Below, in pieces: positions 1 through 9,132 of a DNA stretch of 64,000 nt. The notes below the pieces were generated by a model, which had not been told where the DNA came from, did no database searches, and saw only the letters and a list, made by a program, of their open reading frames with translations. The stretch is from Candidatus Coprovivens excrementavium. GTDB lineage: Bacteria; Bacillota_I; Bacilli_A; RF39; UBA660. A program made the position numbers and the translations under genes. The stretch spans positions 1-64,000 of the forward strand of contig CALVVU010000004.1 in assembly GCA_944363975.1 (NCBI GenBank), given 5' to 3'. Position 1 is the stretch's first letter. Every line of letters starts with the position of its first letter.

Positions 1-9
1 CTACTATAA

Positions 10-183
10 AAGATTAAAAATACCACACTTGGAAAGGCAACCCCTTATTTTTTTACCACACTAAAAAGAGTAACGGGGATAACGTGTGTTTTCTTATCAT
101 ACGGAGGAAGTTCCTTATTGATCAGTATGATAAGCATCGGTTTGATATTACGTATTTCTTCGTTAAATGATACCAATTCTTGA
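10..183 (+). pseudogene. C-terminal remnant of an FtsW/RodA/SpoVE (SEDS) protein
   Basis: Frame +1 encodes a tail with VTGIT, then FLSYGGSSLL and an ISIGLILRISS helix, ending at TGA 181-183. This is the C-terminal signature of SEDS peptidoglycan glycosyltransferases (family norm: VTGxxLPFxSYGGSS). The frame is closed by TAA at 7-9, so it cannot join a full-length gene to the left. The residues between an LGKAT stretch and VTG (codons 43-69) do not fit the family and look inserted. A 9-bp direct repeat, taccacact, lies at 21-29 and 54-62. The piece therefore looks like a decayed or frameshifted gene end. Frame +2 is open from 2 to 64 and could be the end of another reading frame. The upstream part lies outside the window. 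Confidence 0.55.
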
Positions 184-240
184 CAATTAAAAAGCTCTAT
201 CTTATGATATAGCCATCAAAGGAGTAAGTGGGGGATAAAA

Positions 241-966
241 ATGAAGAAACAAATAGTTCAAGTAATTGGAATTATCTTTATCTATTTTATTTTATCAGTC
301 TTTATTATTGCTTCATTTAATATTCCTAATAGTGGTTTTGAAATTGAAAATAATACTCCTCAACTATCTAATAAACAAAGTGATAATCTTGAAGCAATGG
401 TTATTGAAAGTTCACCTGATATTGATTTAAATACTTATCGCCAAAAATATAATAATCAAGATATTATTGCTCGCTTAGAAATTCCCAATTTATTTAACAT
501 TCTCATTACCCAAACTTCTAATAATGATTATTACTTAAATCATTCTTTAAGTAAAGAAAAAGATACTAAAGGAACAGAATTTATAGATTATCGTAATACA
601 ATCCATAGTAAGCAAATAAACATTTATGGTCATAACTCTCGTACATATGATCTTCCATTTCGTAAACTAGAGAACTTTTTAGACAAAGACTTTTTTAATC
701 AAAATAAATATATAATTCTTCAAACTGAAAAAGAAAGAAGAATTTATGAAATTAGTGCTATTAAAGAAGTAAATAATGATACTGAACATATGAATATAAA
801 TTATCATGGTTCAAAATTTGTATCTCACGTATCAGAACTTCTAAATAACGCTATTAATAAACGCAATCTAGATTATGACGAAGACTCTAATATTTTAATT
901 CTTCAAACGTGCTCTTATGATCAAGATGATTCATATTATATAATCGTTGCCATTGAAATAGAGTAG
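241..966 (+). CDS. Sortase (class B-like), catalytic arginine apparently missing
   Basis: 241 residues with an N-terminal membrane anchor (about residues 7-26) and an extracellular sortase fold. The catalytic histidine is in INIYGHN (His131) and the nucleophile in ILQTCSYD (Cys224). Sortases cleave a sorting signal and join the protein to the cell wall or another protein. In class B enzymes an arginine sits about eight residues after the cysteine. Here that position is Tyr232, and no arginine follows Cys224 before the end. The start is supported by GGGGGA upstream. No LPxTG-type substrate was seen in the window, so its partner is unknown. The family call is firm; activity is uncertain because of the missing arginine. 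Confidence 0.8.
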   Translation: MKKQIVQVIGIIFIYFILSVFIIASFNIPNSGFEIENNTPQLSNKQSDNLEAMVIESSPDIDLNTYRQKYNNQDIIARLEIPNLFNILITQTSNNDYYLNHSLSKEKDTKGTEFIDYRNTIHSKQINIYGHNSRTYDLPFRKLENFLDKDFFNQNKYIILQTEKERRIYEISAIKEVNNDTEHMNINYHGSKFVSHVSELLNNAINKRNLDYDEDSNILILQTCSYDQDDSYYIIVAIEIE

Positions 967-980
967 AAAGGTTGTTTATT

Positions 981-1565
981 ATGGTAAAACTAACTTTAGC
1001 AAGTACATCTAAATTTAAAAGTTCTATCTTAGATAGAGTAGGTTTAAAACACTCAACACATCCTTCATTAGCTGAAGAAATATCTCATCAGAAAAATCCA
1101 TATGAATATGTAAAAGAATTATCATATCTTAAAGCAAATAGTTTAAGAAATACTATTAAAGAAGGAATTATTATTGGTTTAGATACTATCGTTCTAATCG
1201 ACGATAAAATTATCGAAAAGCCTAAGTCTATAGATGAAGCACGTCAAAACTTAATCAATAGTAGCAATAATATTAATAAAGTAATTAGTGGTATAACTAT
1301 TATTAATCAAAATACTAATCAATCAATTACTACTTACCAAGAAACAATTATTGAATTTAAAAAAATAATCCCCGATGACATAGAGTTCTACTTAAATAAT
1401 GAACAAGATATTATGAATGCTTCAGGTTTTATTATTGAAAATATTGCTTCTAATTTTATTTCTAAAATAGATGGTAGCTATTATAATATATTAGGAGCTC
1501 CAGTTGAAAAGATATATCAAATACTAAATGAAATGAATATATATTTAAAAGACATAAATAAATAA
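981..1565 (+). CDS. maf: Maf-family nucleoside triphosphate pyrophosphatase
   Basis: 194 residues from ATG 981, which has GAAAGG 10 bases upstream; an in-frame TTG at 972 is a less likely start. It opens with LASTSKFKSSIL, the Maf phosphate-binding loop, and has GLDTIV with the conserved Asp, the EKP signature and a C-terminal ILGAPVEKIY block. Maf proteins hydrolyse dTTP, UTP or modified nucleotides to monophosphates and have been linked to septum control. The central histidine motif (usually H-x-V-x-TG) reads VISGITI, so this copy is divergent. It follows the sortase by 14 bases and is probably co-transcribed; a terminator follows. Confidence 0.85.
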   Translation: MVKLTLASTSKFKSSILDRVGLKHSTHPSLAEEISHQKNPYEYVKELSYLKANSLRNTIKEGIIIGLDTIVLIDDKIIEKPKSIDEARQNLINSSNNINKVISGITIINQNTNQSITTYQETIIEFKKIIPDDIEFYLNNEQDIMNASGFIIENIASNFISKIDGSYYNILGAPVEKIYQILNEMNIYLKDINK

Positions 1566-1599
1566 TATTCTTAACAATTATTAATTTTTATTAAGAACA

Positions 1600-1627
1600 A
1601 ACTCCATCGCTTGAAGGAGTTTTTTTT
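1600..1627 (+). terminator. Rho-independent terminator after maf
   Basis: An inverted repeat of aactcc and ggagtt around a short loop is followed by a run of eight T. It closes the sortase-maf unit. Confidence 0.85.
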
Positions 1628-1659
1628 GCGTGTTAAACTAAAAAAAATGGAGTGGTAGT

Positions 1660-4600
1660 ATGTCAAAAGTTTTAAATATTGGTCTTGATATTGGTTCAAC
1701 TACGGTAAAAATAGTAGCTATGAATCGTCGTCATAATATAATATATCGCGAATATCGTCGTCACTTTTCTGACCCCAAAAAGATTATAAAAGTATTACTA
1801 GAAGATATTCTAAATCAATTTCCTGATTATCAATATACTTTAGTAGCAACTGGTAGTGGAGCAATTTCTCTTGTTAAATATTTAGATATTCCCTTTATTC
1901 AAGAAGTAATTGCTTGCAAAAATGCTATTAATTATTATGCTCCAGCTATCGATGTTGCTATTGAACTAGGCGGTGAAGACGCTAAGATTATCTATTTTGA
2001 TCAAACTATTGAACAACGTATGAATGGTTCCTGTGCTGGTGGAACAGGAGCATTTCTCGATCAAATGGCTGTTCTTCTAAATACAACTACCGAAGGATTA
2101 AATGAATTAGCTCAATATGGTCAAGAAATATATCCTATTGCTTCACGTTGTGGTGTTTTTGCTAAAACAGATATCCAACCTTTATTAAATGAAGGAGCTA
2201 AAAAAGAAGATATCGCTTTATCAATTATGCAAGCCATTGTTAATCAAACAATTAGTGGCTTAGCATGTGGTAAACCTATTAAAGGAAATGTTATCTTCTT
2301 AGGAGGACCTTTAAATTACCTTTCTACCTTAAAGGAACGCTTTATAAAAACTCTAAATCTTAAACCCGAAGAAGTTATTGAACCAAATGATGCTCACTTA
2401 TTTGTTTGCCTTGGTGCAATATTAGATAAAACACCTAAAAAAGTAATGACAATTAAAGAAATGCGTAATCTTATCAAACACTTAGATACTTTTAAAGACC
2501 AAGAATCTAACACTTTACAACCTTTATTTAAAAATCAAAAAGAATATCATGAATTTCAAAATCGTCATGCTCTAACTAAAGTAACCAAAAAAAGTCTTAA
2601 AGATTATGCTGGAGATTTATTTATTGGTATCGATGCTGGTTCAACAACAGCTAAACTAGTAGCCATTGATATCGAAGGTAACCTTTTATATGAAGATTAT
2701 CAATCAAATAAAGGGACACCAGTAGAAACGATTAAAGAAATGCTTTTAACTTTATATCGCCAACTACCATCTCAAACCGTAATTAGAAATAGTGGATCAA
2801 CTGGATACGGAGAACTATTAATTAAAACAGCTTTTAATCTTGATATCAGTGAAATTGAAACAATGGCTCATTATGAAGCTGCTAACTACTTTTTACCAGG
2901 TGTTGAAAGTATTATTGATATTGGTGGTCAAGATATGAAATACATCAAGATTAAAGACGGAGCAGTTGATTCTATTATGTTAAATGAAGCTTGTTCATCA
3001 GGATGTGGTTCATTCATCGAAACTCTTGCCAAATCCTTAAATATGAGTGTTAGTGATTTTGTAACTCTTGCCGTTAAATCAAAAAATCCTGTTGATTTAG
3101 GATCACGCTGTACTGTTTTTATGAACTCCAAAATAAAACAGACTCAAAAGGAAGGCCGTTCACCAAGCGATATCTTTGCCGGTTTAGCTTATTCCGTAAT
3201 TCGTAATGCCATTCAAAAAGTCATGAAAATACGAGATCCGGAAACCCTTGGCGAAAAAATAGTCGTTCAAGGAGGAACATTTTTAAATGATGCGGTTCTA
3301 AGAGCCTTTGAAATTATTACTGGGAAAGACGTTATTCGTCCTGATATCGCTGGTTTAATGGGTGCTTATGGTGTAGCTTTGATTGCTTTAAATAACTTTA
3401 AACAATACGAAGACCAAGATATAAAAAGCTCGATTCTAAATGCCGAAGAAATTCAAAATATGTGCATCAAAACAAAACATTCTCGTTGCCAAGGATGCGA
3501 AAATCACTGTGCTTTAACTATTAATTTATTTAATAAAAAAAGTTTTATTTCCGGTAATCGTTGTGAAAAGGGTAGTGGTCATGGCATATCACACAATAGC
3601 CTTCCTAATATGTATGCTTGGAAATACGAACGCCTCTTTAACTATCAACCTTTAGAAAATGCACCACGTGGGGAGATTGGTATACCTCGAGTTCTAAATA
3701 TGTACGAAAACTATCCTTTTTGGTTTACTTTATTTACTAATCTCGGCTTTAAAGTTGTTATATCAGACCATTCCAATCGTCGAATTTACGAATCTGGTAT
3801 CGAATCAATGCCTTCAGAATCAGTTTGTTATCCAGCTAAACTAGTTCATGGTCATATCCTGAACCTTATTTCCAAAGGCATTAAAACAATCTTTTATCCT
3901 TGTATAATATATGAAACTCAAGAATTTAAAAAATCTGATAATCACTTCAATTGTCCAATCGTTCAAAGTTACTCTGAAGCAATAAAGTTAAATGTCGAAG
4001 AAATAGGTAAAAATAATATCACTTTCATAAATCCCTTTTTACCATTAGAAAAGAATGCTCTTTTAAAGCGATTTCTTGAAATAGAGGAATTTAATCAATA
4101 TAATTTTACAAAAAAGGAACTAAAATCAGCTATTAATGCCGCTTTTACCGAACAAGAACATTTTAAATCAGATGTTCGTTATCAAGGAGAAAAATATCTT
4201 TCATATATTGTAAAAAATCACGAAAAAGCAATCTGCTTAGCAGGTCGTCCATACCACTTAGATAAAGAAGTAAATCATGGTATAGATACAATGATTAATA
4301 GTTTAGGTTTAGCTATACTAACCGAAGACTCTATTTGTCATCTAAGTAAATTAAATACTAATTTACGTGTTATCGATCAATGGACATATCATAGTCGTGT
4401 TTACCATGCTGCCGATGTCGTATCTATGTATCCTAATATTGAACTAGTTAATTTAAATTCTTTTGGTTGTGGTCTAGATGCTATTATCACCGACCAAACC
4501 GAAGAGATTTTAAAATACAATAATAAATTATATACAACTATCAAAATTGATGAAATAAATAATCTCGGTGCTGCTAAAATAAGAATTCGCTCTCTAATAG

Positions 4601-5880
4601 CTTCAATGAATAAAAGAACTGAAAATTATGACTATCATCCATACACTTACCAAAAAAATTATTTCAAGCCAGAAGATCGTCGCCATACCTTATTATTTCC
4701 TGATATGAGTCCTATTCATATGCCATTACTAGAAAGTGTATTGAAAAGCGAAGGATATAACGCCGTTTACTTAAGAGAAACAAACGAAGATACTGTTGAA
4801 ACAGGTCTAAAATACGTAAATAACGACGCTTGTTATCCAGCTATTATTGTTATCGGACAGCTAATACATGTCTTAAAAAGTGGAAAATATAATCTCGATA
4901 ATACTAGTGTTATTATTACTCAAACTGGTGGTGGATGTCGTGCTACTAATTATATTGGTTTAATAAGAAAAGGATTAAAAGACGCTGGTTTAGAAAATGT
5001 TTCTATTCTTTCGTTTAATGTTAGTGGTCTTGAAAAGGAACAAGCTTTCCATATTACTCCATCATTAGCTAATAAAGCTATTCAAGCTGTAATTTATGGA
5101 GACTTACTCATGAAACTCTTATTAGCTACTAGACCATACGAAGTTAATAAAGGTTCAGCTAATGAGGTATATAACAAATGGAACCAAAAATGTTACAAAT
5201 CTCTAAGTAATGGCCATATCAAAGAATTTAAAAAGAATATTATTCAAATCGTTAAATCGTTTCAAGATATTCCGATTAAAAAGAAAAAACTACCTAAAGT
5301 AGGCATAGTTGGTGAAATATTAATTAAATATCATACCTTTGGTAATGATAACATCGTTGCTAAATTAGAAAGCGAAGGAGCTGAAGTTACAGTTCCTGAA
5401 CTAATGGGATTTGTTAAATATTGTGCCTATAATAATATTATTAAATCTAACATAATGAAAAAACAAAAAACGATTAAATACATTTCACAAATTGCTTTAA
5501 ATATTATTTCATGGTATGAAGAAACAATTACTAAATGCTTAAAAGATACTCCATATCGTCAACCATGTAATATATATAAATTAGCAACTAATGTAGAAGG
5601 TCTCTTATCAACTGGCAATCAAACTGGAGAAGGTTGGTTTCTAACTGCTGAAATGGTTGAATTAATTCAAGATAATATTCCAAACATTGTTTGTGTTCAA
5701 CCATTTGCCTGCCTTCCAAACCATATAGTTGGTAAATCAGTTATAAAAAGAATTCGCGAGTTATATCCGGACGCTAACATTATTGCCATCGACTATGATC
5801 CAGGTGCATCTCACACTAATCAAGTAAATCGTCTTAAACTAATGTTAACTGTTGCTAAAGAAAATATTAATCATAAATAA
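1660..5880 (+). CDS. 2-hydroxyacyl-CoA dehydratase activase-like protein, double ATPase
   Basis: 1406 residues. It has two BadF/BadG/BcrA/BcrD-type ATPase domains in tandem: GLDIGSTT at residues 8-15 and GIDAGSTT near 323. Each carries cysteines able to hold the inter-subunit 4Fe-4S cluster: Cys125 (SCAGGTGAF) and Cys164 (SRCGVFAK) in the first, Cys445/Cys449 (ACSSGCGSF) and SRCTVF near 484 in the second. The C-terminal half matches the DUF2229 and HgdB-like regions found in these large fused activases, with further cysteine clusters. Classical activases couple ATP hydrolysis to low-potential electron transfer into a dehydratase. No separate dehydratase subunits lie nearby, and the substrate of the fused family is not known. 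The start has GGAGTGG upstream. Flanked by terminators, it is its own transcript. Confidence 0.88.
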   Translation: MSKVLNIGLDIGSTTVKIVAMNRRHNIIYREYRRHFSDPKKIIKVLLEDILNQFPDYQYTLVATGSGAISLVKYLDIPFIQEVIACKNAINYYAPAIDVAIELGGEDAKIIYFDQTIEQRMNGSCAGGTGAFLDQMAVLLNTTTEGLNELAQYGQEIYPIASRCGVFAKTDIQPLLNEGAKKEDIALSIMQAIVNQTISGLACGKPIKGNVIFLGGPLNYLSTLKERFIKTLNLKPEEVIEPNDAHLFVCLGAILDKTPKKVMTIKEMRNLIKHLDTFKDQESNTLQPLFKNQKEYHEFQNRHALTKVTKKSLKDYAGDLFIGIDAGSTTAKLVAIDIEGNLLYEDYQSNKGTPVETIKEMLLTLYRQLPSQTVIRNSGSTGYGELLIKTAFNLDISEIETMAHYEAANYFLPGVESIIDIGGQDMKYIKIKDGAVDSIMLNEACSSGCGSFIETLAKSLNMSVSDFVTLAVKSKNPVDLGSRCTVFMNSKIKQTQKEGRSPSDIFAGLAYSVIRNAIQKVMKIRDPETLGEKIVVQGGTFLNDAVLRAFEIITGKDVIRPDIAGLMGAYGVALIALNNFKQYEDQDIKSSILNAEEIQNMCIKTKHSRCQGCENHCALTINLFNKKSFISGNRCEKGSGHGISHNSLPNMYAWKYERLFNYQPLENAPRGEIGIPRVLNMYENYPFWFTLFTNLGFKVVISDHSNRRIYESGIESMPSESVCYPAKLVHGHILNLISKGIKTIFYPCIIYETQEFKKSDNHFNCPIVQSYSEAIKLNVEEIGKNNITFINPFLPLEKNALLKRFLEIEEFNQYNFTKKELKSAINAAFTEQEHFKSDVRYQGEKYLSYIVKNHEKAICLAGRPYHLDKEVNHGIDTMINSLGLAILTEDSICHLSKLNTNLRVIDQWTYHSRVYHAADVVSMYPNIELVNLNSFGCGLDAIITDQTEEILKYNNKLYTTIKIDEINNLGAAKIRIRSLIASMNKRTENYDYHPYTYQKNYFKPEDRRHTLLFPDMSPIHMPLLESVLKSEGYNAVYLRETNEDTVETGLKYVNNDACYPAIIVIGQLIHVLKSGKYNLDNTSVIITQTGGGCRATNYIGLIRKGLKDAGLENVSILSFNVSGLEKEQAFHITPSLANKAIQAVIYGDLLMKLLLATRPYEVNKGSANEVYNKWNQKCYKSLSNGHIKEFKKNIIQIVKSFQDIPIKKKKLPKVGIVGEILIKYHTFGNDNIVAKLESEGAEVTVPELMGFVKYCAYNNIIKSNIMKKQKTIKYISQIALNIISWYEETITKCLKDTPYRQPCNIYKLATNVEGLLSTGNQTGEGWFLTAEMVELIQDNIPNIVCVQPFACLPNHIVGKSVIKRIRELYPDANIIAIDYDPGASHTNQVNRLKLMLTVAKENINHK

Positions 5881-5883
5881 AAA

Positions 5884-5908
5884 GTCAGAAAGTAATTCTG
5901 ATTTTTTT
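5884..5908 (+). terminator. Rho-independent terminator after the activase-like gene
   Basis: gtcagaa and ttctgat pair over seven positions (one G-T pair) around a 5-base loop, then a run of T. Confidence 0.75.
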
Positions 5909-5983
5909 AATAATCTAAATAAACGTCATTCTTTTTCTATTTTATTTATGATATAATAAAAAAAATACGGAAGGGTGTTAAAT

Positions 5984-7885
5984 GTGAGTAATATTAGTAA
6001 TTTAAATAGTTATACTTTGTTAGAGGTTTCTCAAATAGATAGAATATATTTTTATCCCGAATATGCCATATCTAACACTATTATAAAAAGAAAAAAAGAT
6101 GAACTATGTGTTCTTTTTGAAATAGAAAAAGAAAAATATTCACCTTTATTTAAAATGAGTACAACTTTAATAAACGATGGCAAAACTTTATTTAAATGTT
6201 ATTCTCTTTACTTAAAAAGAATAGAACCATATAAGTACGTTGTTATAAACAATAAAAATGAATATCTTCATGCTGAAATACTTCCTAAAGAAATAATAGA
6301 TTTTAATACTATCGAATATAATAGTTTTATAAAAATTCTTAAAGAAAATCCTGAATTATCTAAAATGATTCCCGAATTAACAAATGCTTTAAAAAAGAAT
6401 ATGTATAATCTAAAATTAGAAAAAAAAGTAGCAACTAAAATCGATCTCCCAAGTCCTACTCATTATTATCAAAATATCACTGGGTACCAAGTTGACTTAT
6501 TAGAAAATAAAATAACTCTTGATGAAGAAATTGATATCTCAAAGAAAATTTTGAAAAATGTTAAAAATAATTTTGAAGTTGTCCTTTATGAAAAAAGTCA
6601 ACTTGATATAGCTCATTTAGCTTTATATGGTCTTATTTTAAATAAAGTTAAAAGTCTTAAGATAAAACCACAGGCAATCTTAGAGTCAAAAGATTTAAAA
6701 CTAGATACAAATAAAATAAGTTTAGAATATCAAGATCTCGAAGCAATTCTTAGCTCAATCATTAATAATCTAAAAGAAGAAACAGTTGAAACTTTCGAAC
6801 GTAATATTATTCAAGAAAGAATTGAATACATTATAACTTCTAAACCTCATATTAAAGAATTTAAAAACTTTATTAAAGTCATCTTAGCTGATGATAAATA
6901 TATTGATACTCAAAAGAGAAATAGAGTAATTTCTGAAGAAGCATTAAAAAACCTTTTAATAACTTCTTTATCTAATCAAAATTATCGTCCTTTACCTCGT
7001 AAGCAAATATTAATTTATAATTTACTTCCTGATAATAATATCGATTTCATTTGTATAATTAGCACAGACAAATTATATAGTTTATTAAAGACATTTAAAT
7101 GTAATTCAATTCCTGAAAATAAATATGCTATTTCCTTACTACAAACAATTTCATCTTTATTCGAAAATAAAAAAATAATTAATCAAGCTAAGACTATTGA
7201 CATATCTATTTTTATACTTATTATGATGAATATTTACTACTATAAAAATATAAACTCTCAATATTTATTATTTAATAAAGGAAATTATATTCTAAAATTA
7301 GATTATCTTCGTGGTAACTTAGATATAAAAGTAATAGAACGAAATACCGAAAACAAATATGGTCACTTTATCAAATTAACTCCTAATACAAAAGAATTAA
7401 TTCAAAGTAGTTTAGACAAAAGTGAAAAGAGTTTTATCTCTATAATGAACCAAATTGCTTATCATAGTATTGAAGCTTGTTTAAAAGACATTGCTATCGA
7501 TATTACATATAATGATATTTCTAATAAAGGAATTCGAATTAAATTTAAAAGAGCATTAAAAAACGATATCTTTGTTTTTAATGTTCCGCTTTATATTCTC
7601 TTAGATATCTTAACATCTGTAAAAATAATTCCTTCTAAGCCTAAAATAAATACTATAGATATTGAAACATCAGAAGCCGTAATTGATTCCAATTATGGAT
7701 TATCTAATGAAGAATACGATTATATTATTCGTAAATCTAATACTATTAATCAAATTATGCAAACAAAACCAATTTCTAATAAAAATTATGAAGAAATATC
7801 CAAACTTTATCAAGAATTTACTAGTTCCAAAAATCAAGATAAGGAAAGTATTCTTCTTCACTTAAAAAAATTATTAGATAAATAA
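5984..7885 (+). CDS. Hypothetical soluble protein, 633 residues
   Basis: I do not recognise a family. GTG 5984 is the best start, 8 bases after GGAAGGG. The in-frame GTG at 5975 overlaps that ribosome site, and the ATG at 5982 is out of frame. The protein is rich in Lys, Ile, Asn and Leu and has no signal peptide or clear membrane span. It is mostly predicted helical, with a beta-rich stretch near residues 440-560. No catalytic motif stands out. A TATAAT at 5952-5957 is a plausible -10 box. It stands alone between the activase gene and a secreted protein. Codon use is like its neighbours. Confidence 0.75.
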   Translation: MSNISNLNSYTLLEVSQIDRIYFYPEYAISNTIIKRKKDELCVLFEIEKEKYSPLFKMSTTLINDGKTLFKCYSLYLKRIEPYKYVVINNKNEYLHAEILPKEIIDFNTIEYNSFIKILKENPELSKMIPELTNALKKNMYNLKLEKKVATKIDLPSPTHYYQNITGYQVDLLENKITLDEEIDISKKILKNVKNNFEVVLYEKSQLDIAHLALYGLILNKVKSLKIKPQAILESKDLKLDTNKISLEYQDLEAILSSIINNLKEETVETFERNIIQERIEYIITSKPHIKEFKNFIKVILADDKYIDTQKRNRVISEEALKNLLITSLSNQNYRPLPRKQILIYNLLPDNNIDFICIISTDKLYSLLKTFKCNSIPENKYAISLLQTISSLFENKKIINQAKTIDISIFILIMMNIYYYKNINSQYLLFNKGNYILKLDYLRGNLDIKVIERNTENKYGHFIKLTPNTKELIQSSLDKSEKSFISIMNQIAYHSIEACLKDIAIDITYNDISNKGIRIKFKRALKNDIFVFNVPLYILLDILTSVKIIPSKPKINTIDIETSEAVIDSNYGLSNEEYDYIIRKSNTINQIMQTKPISNKNYEEISKLYQEFTSSKNQDKESILLHLKKLLDK

Positions 7886-7904
7886 AAACCAATATTAATT
7901 AGAA

Positions 7905-7933
7905 TTGACTTTTTAATATCTCAATGCTACAAT
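7905..7933 (+). promoter_or_regulatory. Sigma-A type promoter for the 7959 gene
   Basis: TTGACT (7905-7910), a 17-base spacer, then TACAAT (7928-7933), 25 bases before the start codon. Confidence 0.7.
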
Positions 7934-7958
7934 TCAGTTAACAAGGAAGGTTTTAAAT

Positions 7959-9002
7959 ATGAAAAAAAGTACTCTTAATTTACCAGAGTTCATAACTGGT
8001 GCCAAAAAAGCTATGGCTACCACAACCTTGACCATCTTATGTTTAACAACTGCTATGCCAATTACTGCTCACGCTGACGTTCCACCATCTTATATCACTG
8101 GTGATTTACAAACTACTGAAGATCGCACTGAAATCAAAAATGAAGAGACCCAAGCTATCATTGCTAAATTCAACGGTTTTGATCAAAACGGTTATCAAAC
8201 TATTACAATGGAGGAAATCGAAAAAGCCATTCGTCTATCTGATGCCTTAAATGCTTATCTATATGATCCATTAAAATTTACTAATGCTCGTTCCAGTGAA
8301 GTAATTAATTTAGATATTAGCGAAATATACGATTATTATGTTAGAGCTTATCAAGCTGGAACAAAACAAGATGAAGAATACTTTTATAAGAACACATTAC
8401 CTTACAAACCAGCTATCGATGCTTATATAACTTTCGTCTGTGGCACAGTCTCTAATAATATAAAAGGAAATATATCTTATCGTCTATGTGAAGTAATTGA
8501 TTTTGAAGGAAGAAAAGTAACATCATCTCCTAAAATAATAGTTAATGATCATGAAATTTATGCCCTAGTTGAAGTTGAAGGCTGTCTTGAAAAATATTGC
8601 TTAGTTGGAGATGGTAGTGAAGAAGTAAGAAAAACATGCTTATCATTAGATAATATATATAATATGGCTATAAATAGTATTTCTGGTGCTTCCCAAGAAC
8701 ACGATAATACCTTTATGTACAATGGAATAGATTCGATAACTAATGAATCAGCATGGCTATCTCTACCAGACGAAGAAAAAAAATCTAAACTCGAAGAATC
8801 TATAGCTATTTATCGCAATCTTCTTGTTCAAGAAAATTATGAATTAATATGTTCTAATCCAACAACGCTTGAACCACTAACTCAAGAAGAACAAAAAGAA
8901 TTAAGAAATCTCGCATATGCTGAAGATCAAATCGCTAGTGCAGGTAAAAAAGAAGTTAGTTTTGAAAAAGTATACAATAAAATACTAAAGAAATTGAACT
9001 AA
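7959..9002 (+). CDS. Secreted protein of unknown function
   Basis: 347 residues. A long signal peptide has a basic start, a hydrophobic core near residues 20-34 and an AHA-D cleavage site near residue 40. The mature part is mixed alpha/beta and has a pair of cysteines in GCLEKYCLVG plus others, so a disulfide is possible. I recognise no family. It has a good ribosome site (AAGGAAGG) and its own promoter. No sortase motif or lipobox is present, so it is probably released or loosely wall-bound. The pyrH promoter overlaps its end. Confidence 0.8.
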   Translation: MKKSTLNLPEFITGAKKAMATTTLTILCLTTAMPITAHADVPPSYITGDLQTTEDRTEIKNEETQAIIAKFNGFDQNGYQTITMEEIEKAIRLSDALNAYLYDPLKFTNARSSEVINLDISEIYDYYVRAYQAGTKQDEEYFYKNTLPYKPAIDAYITFVCGTVSNNIKGNISYRLCEVIDFEGRKVTSSPKIIVNDHEIYALVEVEGCLEKYCLVGDGSEEVRKTCLSLDNIYNMAINSISGASQEHDNTFMYNGIDSITNESAWLSLPDEEKKSKLEESIAIYRNLLVQENYELICSNPTTLEPLTQEEQKELRNLAYAEDQIASAGKKEVSFEKVYNKILKKLN

Positions 9003-9022
9003 TCAATAAAATATAGTATTAT
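8994..9022 (+). promoter_or_regulatory. Candidate promoter for the pyrH leader
   Basis: TTGAAC (8994-8999), 17 bases, TATTAT (9017-9022). It overlaps the stop codon of the upstream gene. Transcription would start near 9029, just ahead of the leader peptide ribosome site. Confidence 0.5.
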
Positions 9023-9033
9023 AAGTATAGGAG

Positions 9034-9075
9034 GAGATAACTATGAATAAAAAATACATTATTAAAAGTTATCTC
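9034..9075 (+). promoter_or_regulatory. Hairpin sequestering the leader peptide start
   Basis: gagataact (9034-9042) and agttatctc (9067-9075) are perfect 9-base complements around the leader ATG. In the RNA this would cover part of the leader ribosome site. Confidence 0.5.
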
Positions 9076-9084
9076 TTGTATTAA
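9043..9084 (+). CDS. Leader peptide upstream of pyrH, 13 residues
   Basis: MNKKYIIKSYLLY, preceded by a near-ideal AGGAGGAG site and ending with TAA 9082-9084. The stop codon overlaps the first base pairs of a strong terminator hairpin. This is the arrangement of a translation-controlled attenuator: a ribosome at the stop would cover the hairpin's 5-prime arm. The codons show no bias towards one amino acid that would name the signal. It could instead be a chance ORF, but the strong ribosome site argues against that. Confidence 0.5.
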   Translation: MNKKYIIKSYLLY

Positions 9085-9119
9085 GACTTATTATCTATTT
9101 TAGGTAATAAGTCTTTTTT
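9083..9119 (+). terminator. pyrH: Attenuator-like terminator directly before pyrH
   Basis: An 11-base perfect stem (aagacttatta with taataagtctt, 9083-9093 and 9105-9115) is followed by a T run. Only 13 bases separate it from the pyrH start codon, which leaves no room for another promoter. pyrH transcripts from upstream must therefore read through it. Confidence 0.75.
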
Positions 9120-9132
9120 ATAGGAGGAATAA

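Noticed and set aside
1568-1597. ttcttaa/ttaagaa inverted repeat after maf as a terminator
   Set aside because: No T run follows; the hairpin just downstream at 1600-1627 is the proper terminator.
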